This document shows positions 54,201 through 64,000 of a stretch of 64,000 bases of DNA, piece by piece. Each line of letters starts with the position of its first letter. The stretch's first letter is position 1. The notes beneath the pieces are model-generated. The model did no database searches. It worked only from the letters and a program-made list of their open reading frames with translations, and was not told the origin of the DNA. The stretch covers positions 53,644,312 through 53,708,311 of the forward strand of contig NC_087066.1 in NCBI RefSeq assembly GCF_963678635.1, given 5' to 3'. Both the position numbers and the translations under genes were made by a program. The DNA is from Symsagittifera roscoffensis (lineage: Eukaryota > Xenacoelomorpha > Acoela > Convolutidae).

Positions 54201-57200
54201 TTGACTTTGCGTTGATGTCATTTATGTTAAGTAGAAAAAAAGGTCCAAGAACGGAGCCTTTTGGCACGCCGCAACTCAATATGCGGATACGTGACGCACT
54301 TTGATTTTTTACTTTTTACTGTTTTCTGCTAGTCAAATAACTTTTTAACAAAGACCTGATTTCTCCCTGTATCCAATATTTTCTTGTTTCAAGAGCAAAA
54401 ATTCATAATTGACAGTGGCAAATGTTATGCGTACAACAATAAAAAGAGCCAATCCAATTAATTTTTTATAATTTTTTGAACTAACTCTGAAACCGAACTG
54501 CTTTTCTATGATTCCAACTGGTTTTTTTTTATAAATTAAAAATATCATATTATTTAATGAAGAAAAGCATTCGTTGATAAATTAACCTCTCCAATATTTT
54601 GATTATTTTTGACTACTTGATTGAGAACTGGATGGATAGTTTTCAAAACCCTTTTTATACAAGTCAACTACTTCGGCTAGCATAAATCCATCCGGATAGT
54701 TTTCCTTAAAACAACACTTATTGTTCCGACTTTCGATACGAAAGTAACGGAACATTTGTGCTCGGGGTGGGTTTTTTTTTCTTCAGACAAATTTCGACTT
54801 TTTAACTAGCCATTTTTGACGAAATCTTTTTATATCATTCGAAAGCTATTGTTGTCCTGAGCTCAAATTTGAACAAAATTTTCACCTGTGATCATTTTTC
54901 CGTGATCATTCGGGGCAATTAACGCGCAATATATTTCGCGCTATTAACGCGTAAGCGGAGAGTTAATCAGTCTTAAAATCGTTCCAAATTGGTTAAAAGA
55001 AGCTTATATACCATAATTGATTTGTTACAAGCAGCGAAATCTATCCTTTTGTACTTAATATGGCGTGTGGGGTGATAATTTTCATAAAAAATTTCAAATT
55101 TTAGAAAAAAAAAGTTTTCATTTGTTTTGATACATTTAATTTTTTGATGTTATTACTGCTCCATAAAACCTTAAAAGGCAGTCGGAACATTCAGGGCTTC
55201 GCCCTGGTACGAGCAGTCTTGTTAAGATTTAGGCTTATTACTCGCTATTGACTGGTGCACACTTTTTAAATTTTTGTTAGATATACAGTCAAAAACAACA
55301 GAATTTTCAGGTTCTAAATGTTTTAAAAATTCCGTCTCGATCAGTCAGTTCGATACAAAAGTGGAGCTATGATCGTTGATAAAATTGGGTTGGGGTCAGA
55401 AATTGACATTGATGAACCAAGTTTTTGACACGAAAAATCTTTCATCCTTCAATTGATCACAATTGAATTCGTTTTCGATATTTTCTCTTCCAAGAAATCT
55501 GTTGAACACATCAAATACACCTCTTGCTGTAGTATATTTACTCAACCATATATCAATCACTAAATATCAATCATGTTATCAGCAAATGCATGTTCTAACT
55601 TTCCGATCCAGAATATGAAACTTTTTCAGTAATTCTTTTTCATTTCGTAAAAGTCTGAAATCACGAACAGTTTTTTGAAAAACCCTATTTGTTCCTAGAG
55701 GCAGTTGGCAGCATAACATATGATGATCACTTATAGTTTTTATTTCAATATCAAGTTTCTTAATAAAATAGTCGATACCAAACAATAATTTTGCTGCCAC
55801 TGTAGTAGTTTCGTGATTTTATCTATGTACAAAGTAATAGCTGAGAATAAGTTTTCCTCTAAACCACCTTTCAATCTTTTAAAAATTTTCAGCAAATCCA
55901 AATAATGAAACCTTCATTAATAAAAATTCAATTGTTTCAATCACTTTTTTCTCAATAGTTTTCAAAAAAGACTATTTTAAGGAGAAGGAGGATGAAATAT
56001 AATGAAGATAAATTTCTATCATTTTCTGTCTCACCAGGCATTACTTAAAGTGTCATTTCGTAGGTAATGGAAAAAAGTGGCTATCTTAGAATCCAACTTT
56101 CAAAATGGCCAGTCCACAACCTGTTTTCTTATCTCTATGAACAAAACTAATTTTGATATACTGGAAAATGATTTAAATACAAAAGATCGGTGTAGTTTAA
56201 TCAGGGTTCGCATACATCAATGTTCACAAGTTTGAGTGACTTACTAAGCACACAGACCCTGTCATGGCTGTTTCATAAGAGACGGTACAGTAAATAGAGA
56301 GCAGATCGCCCATAGTATCGAAGCTAGAAGCCATTTTGAGTTTCAGTTGATTTGAAAGTGAAAAATTTATCAGCAAAAAAAACTCATCTAGCTGCAAGAG
56401 ATACTCAAGCTGGCCCTGACGCTTGCAGCTAGAGATACTCATCTAGCTGCAAACCTCAGGGTCCATAATTTTAACATACACGTTAGTTTCTCTAGCCATT
56501 GGTTTCAGGAATTTGATGACATTTTTTGTCTGGGGAACTCCCAATACGTTTCAGTACTCATTAGTACTCTTTTTTACTCATTTCAATTCAATTGTAATCA
56601 TTTTGTACTTTTTTATAGTCATTTGTACTCATTTCATAACTTTTTGTACTCATTTGTATTCATTTTGCATAGGAGGGACTTCATTTAAACTCCGAAACAA
56701 AGCTAATTTTGTTTTCTCTCCCTTTTTTTTGGTATTTGTTCAAAAGCAGTCAGAGCAATTAGAAGATTGCTTCCTTTCACCTCAGCTGTTCCACCCCTAC
56801 TACACAAAAGTTTCCCCTATGGTACTTTTTTGAGACTTCGTTTTTGGCTGGCTGACCATAAACTTTTTCTAGAGGCGTCTTCGACGCCAATAAATACCAT
56901 TTTGGGTTATAGCATCTTCTGGTCTGTTTTTTCTGTTGGCCATAACAAGGTCTTTTTAGTGATATAGGAGAGCTCTGAAAATTCATTTGGTCTACCAACA
57001 GAAAAAAGGTTGACAAAAAATTTCGAAACTTTTTGAAAATCCTCCCCATCGAGAAAATCCTAGATCCGCCCTTGGCTGTGATATGACCCGTCGTGTAGTT
57101 CTTTTGATCAATTGAACTTGGTTTGCGGATTGAGTTTGTTCAGGACTACTCAAAAAAGTTATAAGTTCTATGATTTAGTTTTTTGCTCGAAAATCAAAAA

Positions 57201-60200
57201 AGTAACAAACTTTATGTATCAACATGAGTGCTTTATAATAATTTCTGGTTTTCATCAGCAAATATGTAGATCTTATTTTAAAATTGACTGAAATATCGGG
57301 CAGTTTTTTTTGTTCTAGATGTTATCATTCTACGACGTGTGAAACTGATCAACTTGTGGAGAGCTCAAATTTTATTAGTTTCCGACGAGAGCTGACAATG
57401 ATTCCCTCATTCGCAGGTATGGTCGTACCATTATCAAAAGTCAACATCTCAAGAATTTCAAAAAAAATTATAAACTTGATTTTTTCCTTTCTATTATTAC
57501 GAGGCCAAACTGTGTATTTGTGAGCGGATTCCGCCACAAGGACGCTCTCTTAGTTCTTCCTGTGTTCTTTCATTTTCTTTGGTTGTTCCGACAAAACCAG
57601 AATTTTAAACATCTTTAAGGACTTGTCTCTGGATACCAGATACCTACTCACAACAAACTGTGCGCCTATCAAGTGCTCATTTTGGCCACATATTGACATA
57701 TAAAAAATGTTTTTTTTTGTGGAAGCGCGAGCAGTACCAATAATAAGACAAGATCTCAACACCAAATCGGTTGTACCAATTCTGAGGTAAAAGTTGAAAA
57801 TCAAACACATATAGTTTAATTTTACAATTTGTCATAACACTACTCAACAAAGCTGTTCTGATTTTCGAGACTTGTTGTTACGTGGATATTGATGAGGTCA
57901 ACGCTGGAATCCAGAGACAAGTCTTCAAACGTGGTAAAATTTTGTCGGCACGATCAGAGAAAACACGTGATCAAAGAATTATCAAAGAGAGCGGTCTTAT
58001 TGTGGAATCAAAAACTTCAGTAAAAACCTGTACGATTCAACATTGTAGTGATTTTTGCCGTGAACCGCAGTAGAGTCTCATCGGAAACAATTGACTATCA
58101 TGGTTTACATCGGCAGAAAACTTGACTCATGAGATTGATTTTTGTGACCCATTTTACTATAAAAGTGGGCTTATAGGGGGTTATAATCGATTATTTTCCC
58201 TATTCAAAAACCCAATATCATTGTTTATTTTGACAATAAAAACAATTTTGACGCCCTAACAATCGATTAATGTCCCCTATCATTGTTTACTTTGACAAAA
58301 TAATCGACTTTTTTACCCGTTAACAATCCATCAAATTTTAAACGTTAGACAAAGCTAAGCAGCAGGTACATTTTATTACTTTGAATAAAAACCACAGCGG
58401 AAACTTTGAAATTTTAAACATTATCAAACATTAACACAAAAACTCACAAACACATATGTGTACAGATAAAAATTTTGCAACAATTTACAACCCACGAGTA
58501 CACTTAAACAATCTACTCCATACAACACACATACCTACACCTATACTTACAACACACAACACACTTGCAATTATACCTCCACACCTTCACATATACAACA
58601 CACAACATATTTAGAATTACAGTTACAACACAAAACAATTGAATATTTAATTTTACAACACAAAAGACTTTTACACTCACAGTTACAACACACAACACAC
58701 TTACACTTAGACTTTCAACAGTCTTACTTTCATACTTACAACACGCAACATACATACAATTACACTGATTTACACAAAACACTTACACTTAAACTTACAC
58801 TTGCAACACTCCAACACACTTACACTAACACAGATTTTTACAACACACTTGTACTCACATTTTCAGATTATACTTACATTTATACTTACACAAAAACTCA
58901 CAAACACAGATATACACAGAAAAAGTTACAGATCAATTTAAAACCCACGCGTACACACAAGCAATTTACCCCGTACAGATACGCACACTTATACTGAAAA
59001 TACACACAAGCTTTCCTTTAAAACACCCACAGCACACTTACTTTTACAGCTAACAACACACTTACACCTACGCTTACACTTACAACACACGAGATGCTTG
59101 CAATTACACTCACAACACCCTTACATCTTCAACACACAACATTCTTACATTTACAGTTACACCAACAAACAAAATTAGGTTTAATTTTACAACACGCAAG
59201 ACTTCAGCAATCACAGTTGCAGCACACAACCCACTTACACTTACACTTACACAGTTTTACTTTCATACTTTAAAAACGCAACATACATACTACTACACTC
59301 ACCCAATCATCGCACATACACTTAAACTTATACTTACAACACTGAAGACAATAACACTGACATACACAACACACTTCAACACACAATACACTTTCAAAAG
59401 ATATTTTCATTTATATTTAGAACACACTACCCAAAAAACCTGAACCTACAACACACAACACACTTACTTTTAAACTTCTAACACAATTACATTTATTAGC
59501 ATAATTAATCTAGCACATAGGGAAAGCGGAGCTATAATCTGGTAGAACTGAAAATCAAATTGTTGTCACGGAGAATTTTGAAATAAGAAAACTTTTCTTG
59601 AATGTATCTATGTCTGTATCTATCTATGTATCTCTATATGTATGTATCTCTATATGTATTGTATATGTATCTATGTATGTTTCTATGTTTTTATCTATGC
59701 ATCTATATCTGTATCTATGTATGCATGTATCTATGTATACATCTATGTATGCATCGATGTAACAATCTATGTATTTATCTATGAATGCATCAATCATTGT
59801 ATCTATAAATGTACCTCTCTAGGTAACTATCTATTTATGAATCTTTGTTTTAATCAATGTACGAATTGATAAATATATCCTAGTGTGTATCTAAATATGT
59901 ACCTATGTGTTTTATCTATCGATACTTCTATCTATGATTGTGTCTGTGTTTGCATCCGTGCATTTATCTATAAATGTTTTTTTTCTCTATGCATGTATCT
60001 ATTAATTCATCTACAGATGTATCTATGTAAGCTTTCCATGTATGCGCTTACCTATGTTGTGTATCTAAGTGTTATTTTTGACAACAATTTCTATATAAAA
60101 CCTGCACTTCAAGATTGTCAATAATTATTTAAAATTTCATACTCGTATAATTTTACTTGATATACTCACTATCTCGCTGATGCAAAATCAGAATTTGCTT

Positions 60201-61502
60201 TAATTTAGTCTCTGAAAATAGATGTGAAACTACTCAAATTGTAGATTTTTTTGAAACTAGTCAAATAGTCAAAAGTTTTTTTTTATTCTGAAGAATTTAA
60301 AAGGTTTTCATTGTTTGCGAAAGCCATTAAGGATAATAGTTGCTCGACCCGACCATTTGATTCAAAAAAATATTTCATTACGAGGCCAAGCTGTCTATTT
60401 TGTGAATTGTAAGCTGATTCCAAAACAAGGACGCTCCTTTTGTTCTTCTTTTGATCTTTCAATTTCTTTTATCGTTCCGACTGAAGTTTACCATAACTAA
60501 AGATTTGTCTCTGGAATCAACGAAAATACAGGCACAAAATTGTTCGCCTATCCACTGTACAGTTAGGCCTCGTTATGTTCCAAGAAGACAATTAGGATCC
60601 AAAAACCCCATCCCAGGACCCGCATCCAAGTACCCCAGGACCCTGGAGAACCGCAGCATATAAAAGATTACGAATATATTACCTCATGTCTTGTCTTATG
60701 TCTATCGACAAGTATTGGTTGTTTTTGTGGTCGCACATTTCGAAAGATTTGTTTTTAAAAGATTGAAAAACAATTTAAAAAAACCAGCCAAAAATATTCG
60801 GAATGAATCAACTGATATTAAGTAACAAAGTAACAAAGTAACACAAAGAAAATTGCAAAATTAATCCATTATAATCGATTAAAAAATAGTTTTATTATGA
60901 TCTATTATTAATCGGTGATAAATTTCGTAGAGACTGTCTATAAAATGACAATAAAATTGATTATCATCCATGGAACTTCAGTGTGGAGAGTAAAAAAGCT
61001 CAAAAAACCATGGCAGATTTTATGAAAAAAATGCTCCAAAATACTCTCCTTTTTCTTCGAAGAGCTTTAACCTTCTCTTCGAAGCCGGATTCCTTTCATT
61101 CTCATTCTCACTCAACAACGATTCCATTTTCTTTCTCAATTAGGACATTTGCTTTCAGGGAACATTTTTATGGAGAATTTCAAGTCGTTGTCGGGTCAAA
61201 GCATGTGCAATTTGTCGTATGTTGGCTCTGACACTTGTCCTCAGTTGACTGTTGCGAACATCTCCGAATGCGCCCGAGCCTGCAACCATAATTATGTCCC
61301 ACCCAATTGCTCAGACGTAGTTGACCCCGCAGCAGTCACTTGTGCTGCTTTCTCGTATCTGCCGAACGAAAACGGATGTCGTCTGTCGTCCGAATGTGAC
61401 TGGAGGACGAAGTCGGAATCCATGGAAGCGTTCATTTTCAAAAAGTATTCGTTATTCTTAAAAATTGGGATCAGAGACAAAAATGGGAGAGGATTAGAGT
61501 GA
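51222..61502 (+). CDS. Extracellular protein gene with FN3-like and PAN/apple-like modules, 5' end missing
   Basis: Exons 51222-51247, 51455-51745, 52449-52727, 52981-53173, 57319-57416 and 61159-61502 join in phase (1,1,1,2,1). Two ~95-residue fibronectin-III-like domains (LLQPGSSYSVYFESAHF; YSMTVQVTLSGEQLCG) are followed by two Cys-rich PAN/apple-like modules, the first split over two exons, the second in one exon. Module alignment: CGLSY / CNLSY, QCRDKC / ECARAC, CNSFSY / CAAFSY, RCYHSTTCE / GCRLSSECD. Phase-1 borders are typical of shuffled extracellular modules. The start and any signal peptide are not in view; the large retroelement abuts the first exon. The last exon may end at TGA 61500-61502 or splice on. 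Confidence 0.72.
51455..51745 (+). CDS. First FN3-like domain exon
   Basis: Acceptor GTCTTTTTAG, donor GTGAGT, 291 nt, phase 1-1. ESWANVFVHSSQIS ... GWFEVTLLQPGSSYSVYF, ending VFKFCT; the L-x-P-G-x-x-Y-x-V motif is typical of FN3 strand E-F. Confidence 0.75.
51969..52313. mobile_element. MULE-type MITE in the FN3 gene intron
   Basis: Left arm has TACAAAATAGTCC twice and GCAAAACAGTCCGG; the right arm read in reverse has TACAAAACAGTGCC, AAAACAAAACAGTCCGG and TACAAAACAGTCCG. The CAAAACAGTCC motif is shared with the terminal repeats of the MULE at 28.8-31.1 kb. About 345 bp, non-coding. Confidence 0.55.
52449..52727 (+). CDS. Second FN3-like domain exon
   Basis: Acceptor TCATTTAG, donor GTAAGT, 279 nt, phase 1-1. 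PVIEVSVSKFNATALKVTI ... DAVFIEYYAG. Ends with the same F-I-x-x-Y-x-G junction as the decayed copy at 11410. Confidence 0.75.
52981..53173 (+). CDS. PAN/apple-like module 1, first half
   Basis: Acceptor AATTTTTAG, donor GTATAG, 193 nt, phase 1-2. YGLIAEDQKCGLSYTEPC, QCRDKCNSNEIPAAC and QCNSFSYRSDG supply eight cysteines. Confidence 0.75.
54721..55223 (+). mobile_element. Helentron-like family A, copy 5
   Basis: Complete ends: TTGTTCCGACTTTCGATACG and AGTCGGAACATTCAGGGCT, hairpin CAGGGCTTCGCCCTG, end CTTGTT. Slightly shorter (503 bp), lacking part of the TTATGGGGGTTT block. Confidence 0.7.
56770..57077 (+). repeat. Dispersed repeat, family D, copy near 57 kb
   Basis: GAGGCGTCTTCGACGCC palindrome, TCTTTTTAGTG, GGAGAGCT, and the end AAAATCCTAGATCCGCCCTT in the same order as the 15.3-kb copy. 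Confidence 0.55.
57319..57416 (+). CDS. PAN/apple-like module 1, second half
   Basis: Acceptor TTTGTTCTAG, donor GTATGG, 98 nt, phase 2-1. CYHSTTCETDQLVESSNFIS then FRRE aligns with CRLSSECDWRTKSESMEAFI then FKK of module 2, which is unbroken; the intron phase fits exactly. Confidence 0.65.
57496..57697. mobile_element. 0.2-kb MITE, copy 1
   Basis: Left ATTACGAGGCCAAACTGTG and a diverged inverted right end (TTTTGGCCACATAT). Shares inner blocks AAGGACGCTC, TTCCGAC, GACTTGTCTCTGGAT and GCGCCTATC with the copy at 60377. Confidence 0.55.
58440..59510. repeat. AC-rich minisatellite-like tract (ACACTTACA / CAACACAC units)
   Basis: About 1 kb of irregular TTACACTTACAACACAC-type units, C/A on one strand and G/T on the other. 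It creates a spurious minus-strand ORF. Confidence 0.85.
59600..60060. repeat. (ATCTATGT)n microsatellite, degenerate
   Basis: Around 460 bp of TATCTATGTATG-like units; ORFs of M, Y, L, C, I repeats here are artefacts. Confidence 0.9.
60377..60576. mobile_element. 0.2-kb MITE, copy 2
   Basis: ATTACGAGGCCAAGCTGT and the inverted ACAGTTAGGCCTCGTTAT form ~18-bp terminal repeats around 200 bp. TIR-bearing, non-coding, family known only from this window. Confidence 0.65.
61159..61502 (+). CDS. PAN/apple-like module 2 (terminal or near-terminal exon)
   Basis: Acceptor TTGCTTTCAG, phase 1. SMCNLSYVGSDTCPQLTVAN, ISECARACNHNYVPPNC, TCAAFSYLPNENGCRLSSEC, then FIFKKYSLFLKIGIRDKNGR and stop. The part after FIFKK lacks similarity to module 1 and may be intron read-through if AAAAA|GTATTC is a donor. 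Confidence 0.7.
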
Positions 61503-64000
61503 TTGATTTTACAAGGATCTCTCTGTAACTACCCTCCCCCCATGATAAGAAGTAACGGTTAAACCTATGTGATTTTGTACCTAGTAACGAATCTTCACCG
61601 TGTTGCAAAAAGGGGAACTAGTTAACAGATCCTTTTAAAAGTTTCGGGGATGTTTTACCCAAACTTATTCAAACCAATTGTTTATGGTATTGGTCGAAAA
61701 GCTTTTAGTTTTTTCTTTCAAGACAATAAGTTTCTCTGTAGAATTTTTGCAAATGATACTCACCAAAAAAAAATTCAAAAAGCCCACTAAAACAATTGAA
61801 CAAAATCTATTCAAAAGGAAAACTTTCAGCGGACGTTTTAATTCTTTTTGCAGTTCGTGAAGTTCATTAAGCATTTTGTATCGTCGATCAAAACCAAAAA
61901 AAAATCTTTTTTCTCTTTTTTCCGTTTTTCGAATTTTTTTTCTGTTAAGCGGCCCAAAATTTTTGGGAACTGGTTTGTGTTGCTCAATTTTGATTGGCTG
62001 AAATTTTTTCAATCGATAGAATTTTAAAATTTCTTAAAGACCTTAACTTCAAAAACAATTTGATGTTTTGTGGCCCTATAACAAAAAAAATGAGTTTTTT
62101 CCCAAACAAAGCAGTGGTCGAACAATTTGTGCCTTTTAGTTACTCACCAACCAGCCGTGTTGTATTTTGTGTATTTCAGAGTGTGATTCAGAGTGGTTAC
62201 TACAAGCAGTTACTATTGTTTCAGAGCGGTTACTACAACCTGATCTCAAGAGGAACAAATTTTCACTTTTGTAAAACTACCCGGAAAAGCCGCAGAAAAT
62301 TATTTAACAAATTGATGACGAGCCTGATTTTTCAAAATTATAACTAGTCATAATAAAATTTTTATTATTAAGTGACATTGTAGCATTCCATTAGCCATAT
62401 TGCCATATCTTTATATTTACTCCCACTTTCGTGCACTAAAAACCTGCAGAGAGGGTTCTTATTGAGCAAACATAAACTGTGTCGTATATGCCATCCTTGT
62501 TTTTGTTTGTTTTTTAGTCGCTATTATTTACCAAAAAAAAACTTAGTTGTTGAGCATTAACATGTATGACATATCCTCAATTTCCTGTAAATAATTCTTA
62601 AGACCTTTTTCGTCATCTTTGGCTAAATTTATTAACTTTTTAAGACAGTTGAGCAAAGTAGTTGACAAAATATAAAATCCTAGGCTTGTTTTTTAAAACC
62701 AAGCAGCCGCTGGTTTTTCTATTTTTTTTTAGACTTTTCTAGTAGTTTTTTATGTTTTCAAGCTTAACCTCATCCAGCAATGATTTATATAAATTATTTT
62801 GTTATCATCTGAGTAATTATCATGTCAACAAACTCCGATGATCGACATAGCGTTTCGGTAAAGATTTTTGGTTCGTCAAACAGATGGAGTTCTCTTCTCA
62901 CTTAGCATTGTCTGTTTTTAAACCTTAGATAACGATTGCTACTTATTTGAATCAAATTATGAAAATCTGATTTTCTTGTTTTTTTTTTAGTGATGACAAA
63001 ACCTATTCAATGATTACTCTGTGAATCAAAACACCATATCGATAAACAAGTTTTTTTTTTTGAAAAATCTGAAGCAAAGACTACTACATGAAGTGAATTC
63101 TCGTTCTAAAATTCACTCATAAATTTTTTGCTGTCCTCCTCCGACTTTTTTTTCTACGTTTTCTTTAAGATTTGCCGACATCTCAAAGATAAAAAGCCAA
63201 TTAATTGTTGTCACAATCGTGAAATAAATAAAAGAAGTAATTGCGAAAATTGTTTCTTATCCATAATTGTAATTTTTATTTTTTTTTAGAGAAAACCATT
63301 TTTACAGATTTGTCCTATTCCCATGTCTAATTTTCATGCTTTCTTTGAATGCGCCATATTCATCATTCTGCAGTCGTCTTCATTGTTAGGAGTTTGTCCG
63401 ATTCCACCGATGTGTGTACTTCATCTTGATCCGGCTCTTTCGATTCTTGATTGGCGAATAAACCCTCATCAAAATTTGTCTCCACTTTTTCATTATCACT
63501 CATGCTCGAGTTTTAGTTATTGTCAGTCTTTTTCCCCGGTTCCTTTTTCGTTCACCTCGCAGGCGGTTTTCACAATGAGATTTTCTAGATCATACATATC
63601 TTGCGGTTTGCACCGAGCCTCTGGCAATTGAAAATGAGGTTTCAGATACTCATAGTGTGCTGCAAGTCCTGTGCTTATGCTTTAAGATAAATTCTTCCCT
63701 GCTGATGAACTTCCATAATTTCTAGAGCTCTTCTCCGCTTCTTCATAGCTTTTTTGTTACCGACGTTGGAATCATGTTGTGAATTACCCAGACACTTTAT
63801 CCTACTGCGTTACAACAGGGTTTTAATTGATCCACTTTCTCTTTTGTCATCACTACTCCTCATGCCTTAGGTGACTTGGATGGTTCTATCATATGAGTCT
63901 ATTTAGTAGCTCTTCTATTAATATATTTTTTGCGTGCATCCGATTTGATTGAGATCGCTCTTTTCCCCCTTCCTATGCGTTATGCCTTTTTCTCTAGTTC
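61503..64000. other. Right flank, no supported gene
   Basis: T-rich non-coding sequence to about 63.28 kb. The last 0.7 kb is less AT-rich. Confidence 0.45.
63280..63720 (-). pseudogene. Weak minus-strand coding-like stretch, possibly a retroelement remnant
   Basis: Minus-strand pieces read like protein (GLAAHYEYLKPHFQLPEARC, DLENLIVKTACEVNEKGTGE and a 46-codon ATG frame MSDNEKVETNFDEGLFANQE) but are separated by stops and shifts. No family is recognised; it could be a decayed gag. Confidence 0.25.

Larger units (their letters stand above)
53174..57318 (+). other. Intron of the FN3/PAN gene
   Basis: 4.1 kb with a C12-type run near 53210, a family A repeat and a family D repeat; the remaining ORFs have no support. 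Confidence 0.5.
57417..61158 (+). other. Last intron of the FN3/PAN gene
   Basis: 3.7 kb holding two 0.2-kb MITEs and about 1.6 kb of simple-sequence DNA. A short near-repeat ATCATTGTTTAYTTTGACAA occurs twice near 58220-58295. No exon recognised. Confidence 0.5.

Noticed and set aside
56513-56833. 106-codon plus-strand ORF rich in F, T, I
   Set aside because: Derived from TTTTGTACTCATTT-type low-complexity repeats; no splice or homology support.
57882-58073. 63-codon plus-strand ORF with CTIQHCSDFC near its end
   Set aside because: Looks Cys-rich like a PAN module at first, but has no acceptor in phase and no further module similarity.
58513-58782. 89-codon minus-strand ORF rich in C and V
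   Set aside because: Product of the AC-rich minisatellite.
59602-60124. ORFs rich in M, Y, L, C, I (60-79 codons)
   Set aside because: Translations of the ATCTATGT microsatellite.
63323-63631. 102-codon plus-strand ORF at the right end
   Set aside because: S/P/F/H-rich composition without family or splice support; the opposite strand reads more like protein.
1-64000. CRISPR arrays, rRNA genes, bacterial operons, integrons
   Set aside because: No regularly spaced repeats with unique spacers, no rRNA-like conserved blocks and no prokaryotic gene organisation were seen.

Overview
The window looks like AT-rich nuclear DNA of an invertebrate animal. Host genes are split into small exons with GT-AG introns that join in matching phase. 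FLYWCH/MULE and Ty3/gypsy transposons, Helentron-like repeats and long microsatellites fill most of the space, and there are no bacterial operons or phage genes. The species cannot be named from the sequence. A 200-base run of N (31307-31506) marks a scaffold gap.

Layout. (1) 1-6586, minus strand: five exons giving the first ~237 residues of an unrecognised gene (possibly doublecortin-like) that runs off the left edge. (2) 6587-18926: repeats, plus a decayed plus-strand copy (11084-13560) of the FN3/PAN-like gene found intact at 51-61 kb, and a head-to-head pair of 0.53-kb Helentron-like repeats forming a 1-kb palindrome (14206-15266). (3) 19916-22931, minus strand: the 3' exons of an FkbM-family methyltransferase gene. 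(4) 22994-27431: a decayed Ty3/gypsy element with internal duplications. (5) 28818-31133: a MULE transposon with ~100-bp inverted repeats and a broken FLYWCH-transposase gene. (6) 32370-51221: an 18,852-bp envelope-bearing Ty3/gypsy-type retrovirus-like element with two LTRs that appear identical. (7) 51222-61502, plus strand: exons of a secreted or cell-surface gene with two fibronectin-III-like and two PAN/apple-like modules; introns carry MITEs, a Helentron-like repeat and long simple-sequence tracts. (8) 61503-64000: mostly non-coding, with a weak minus-strand coding-like stretch.

The large retroelement is the most notable content. Its order is LTR, leader with paired identical hairpins, small basic ORF, single-frame gag-pro-RT-RNaseH-IN of 2740 codons, two tiny hydrophobic ORFs, a 378-codon ORF with no ATG, an envelope-like glycoprotein of 872 codons, a 597-codon ORF of unknown function, a 3' intron, a structured 3' region, LTR. 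Neighbouring ORFs overlap repeatedly, two by ATGA. All frames are open and the LTRs match, so insertion is recent. The missing target-site duplication and weak polypurine tract are anomalies. The large ATG-less ORF and the 597-codon ORF are the best candidates for undescribed accessory genes.

All calls come from reading the sequence by eye. Splice joins are supported by phase and by similarity between modules within the window, not by transcripts.
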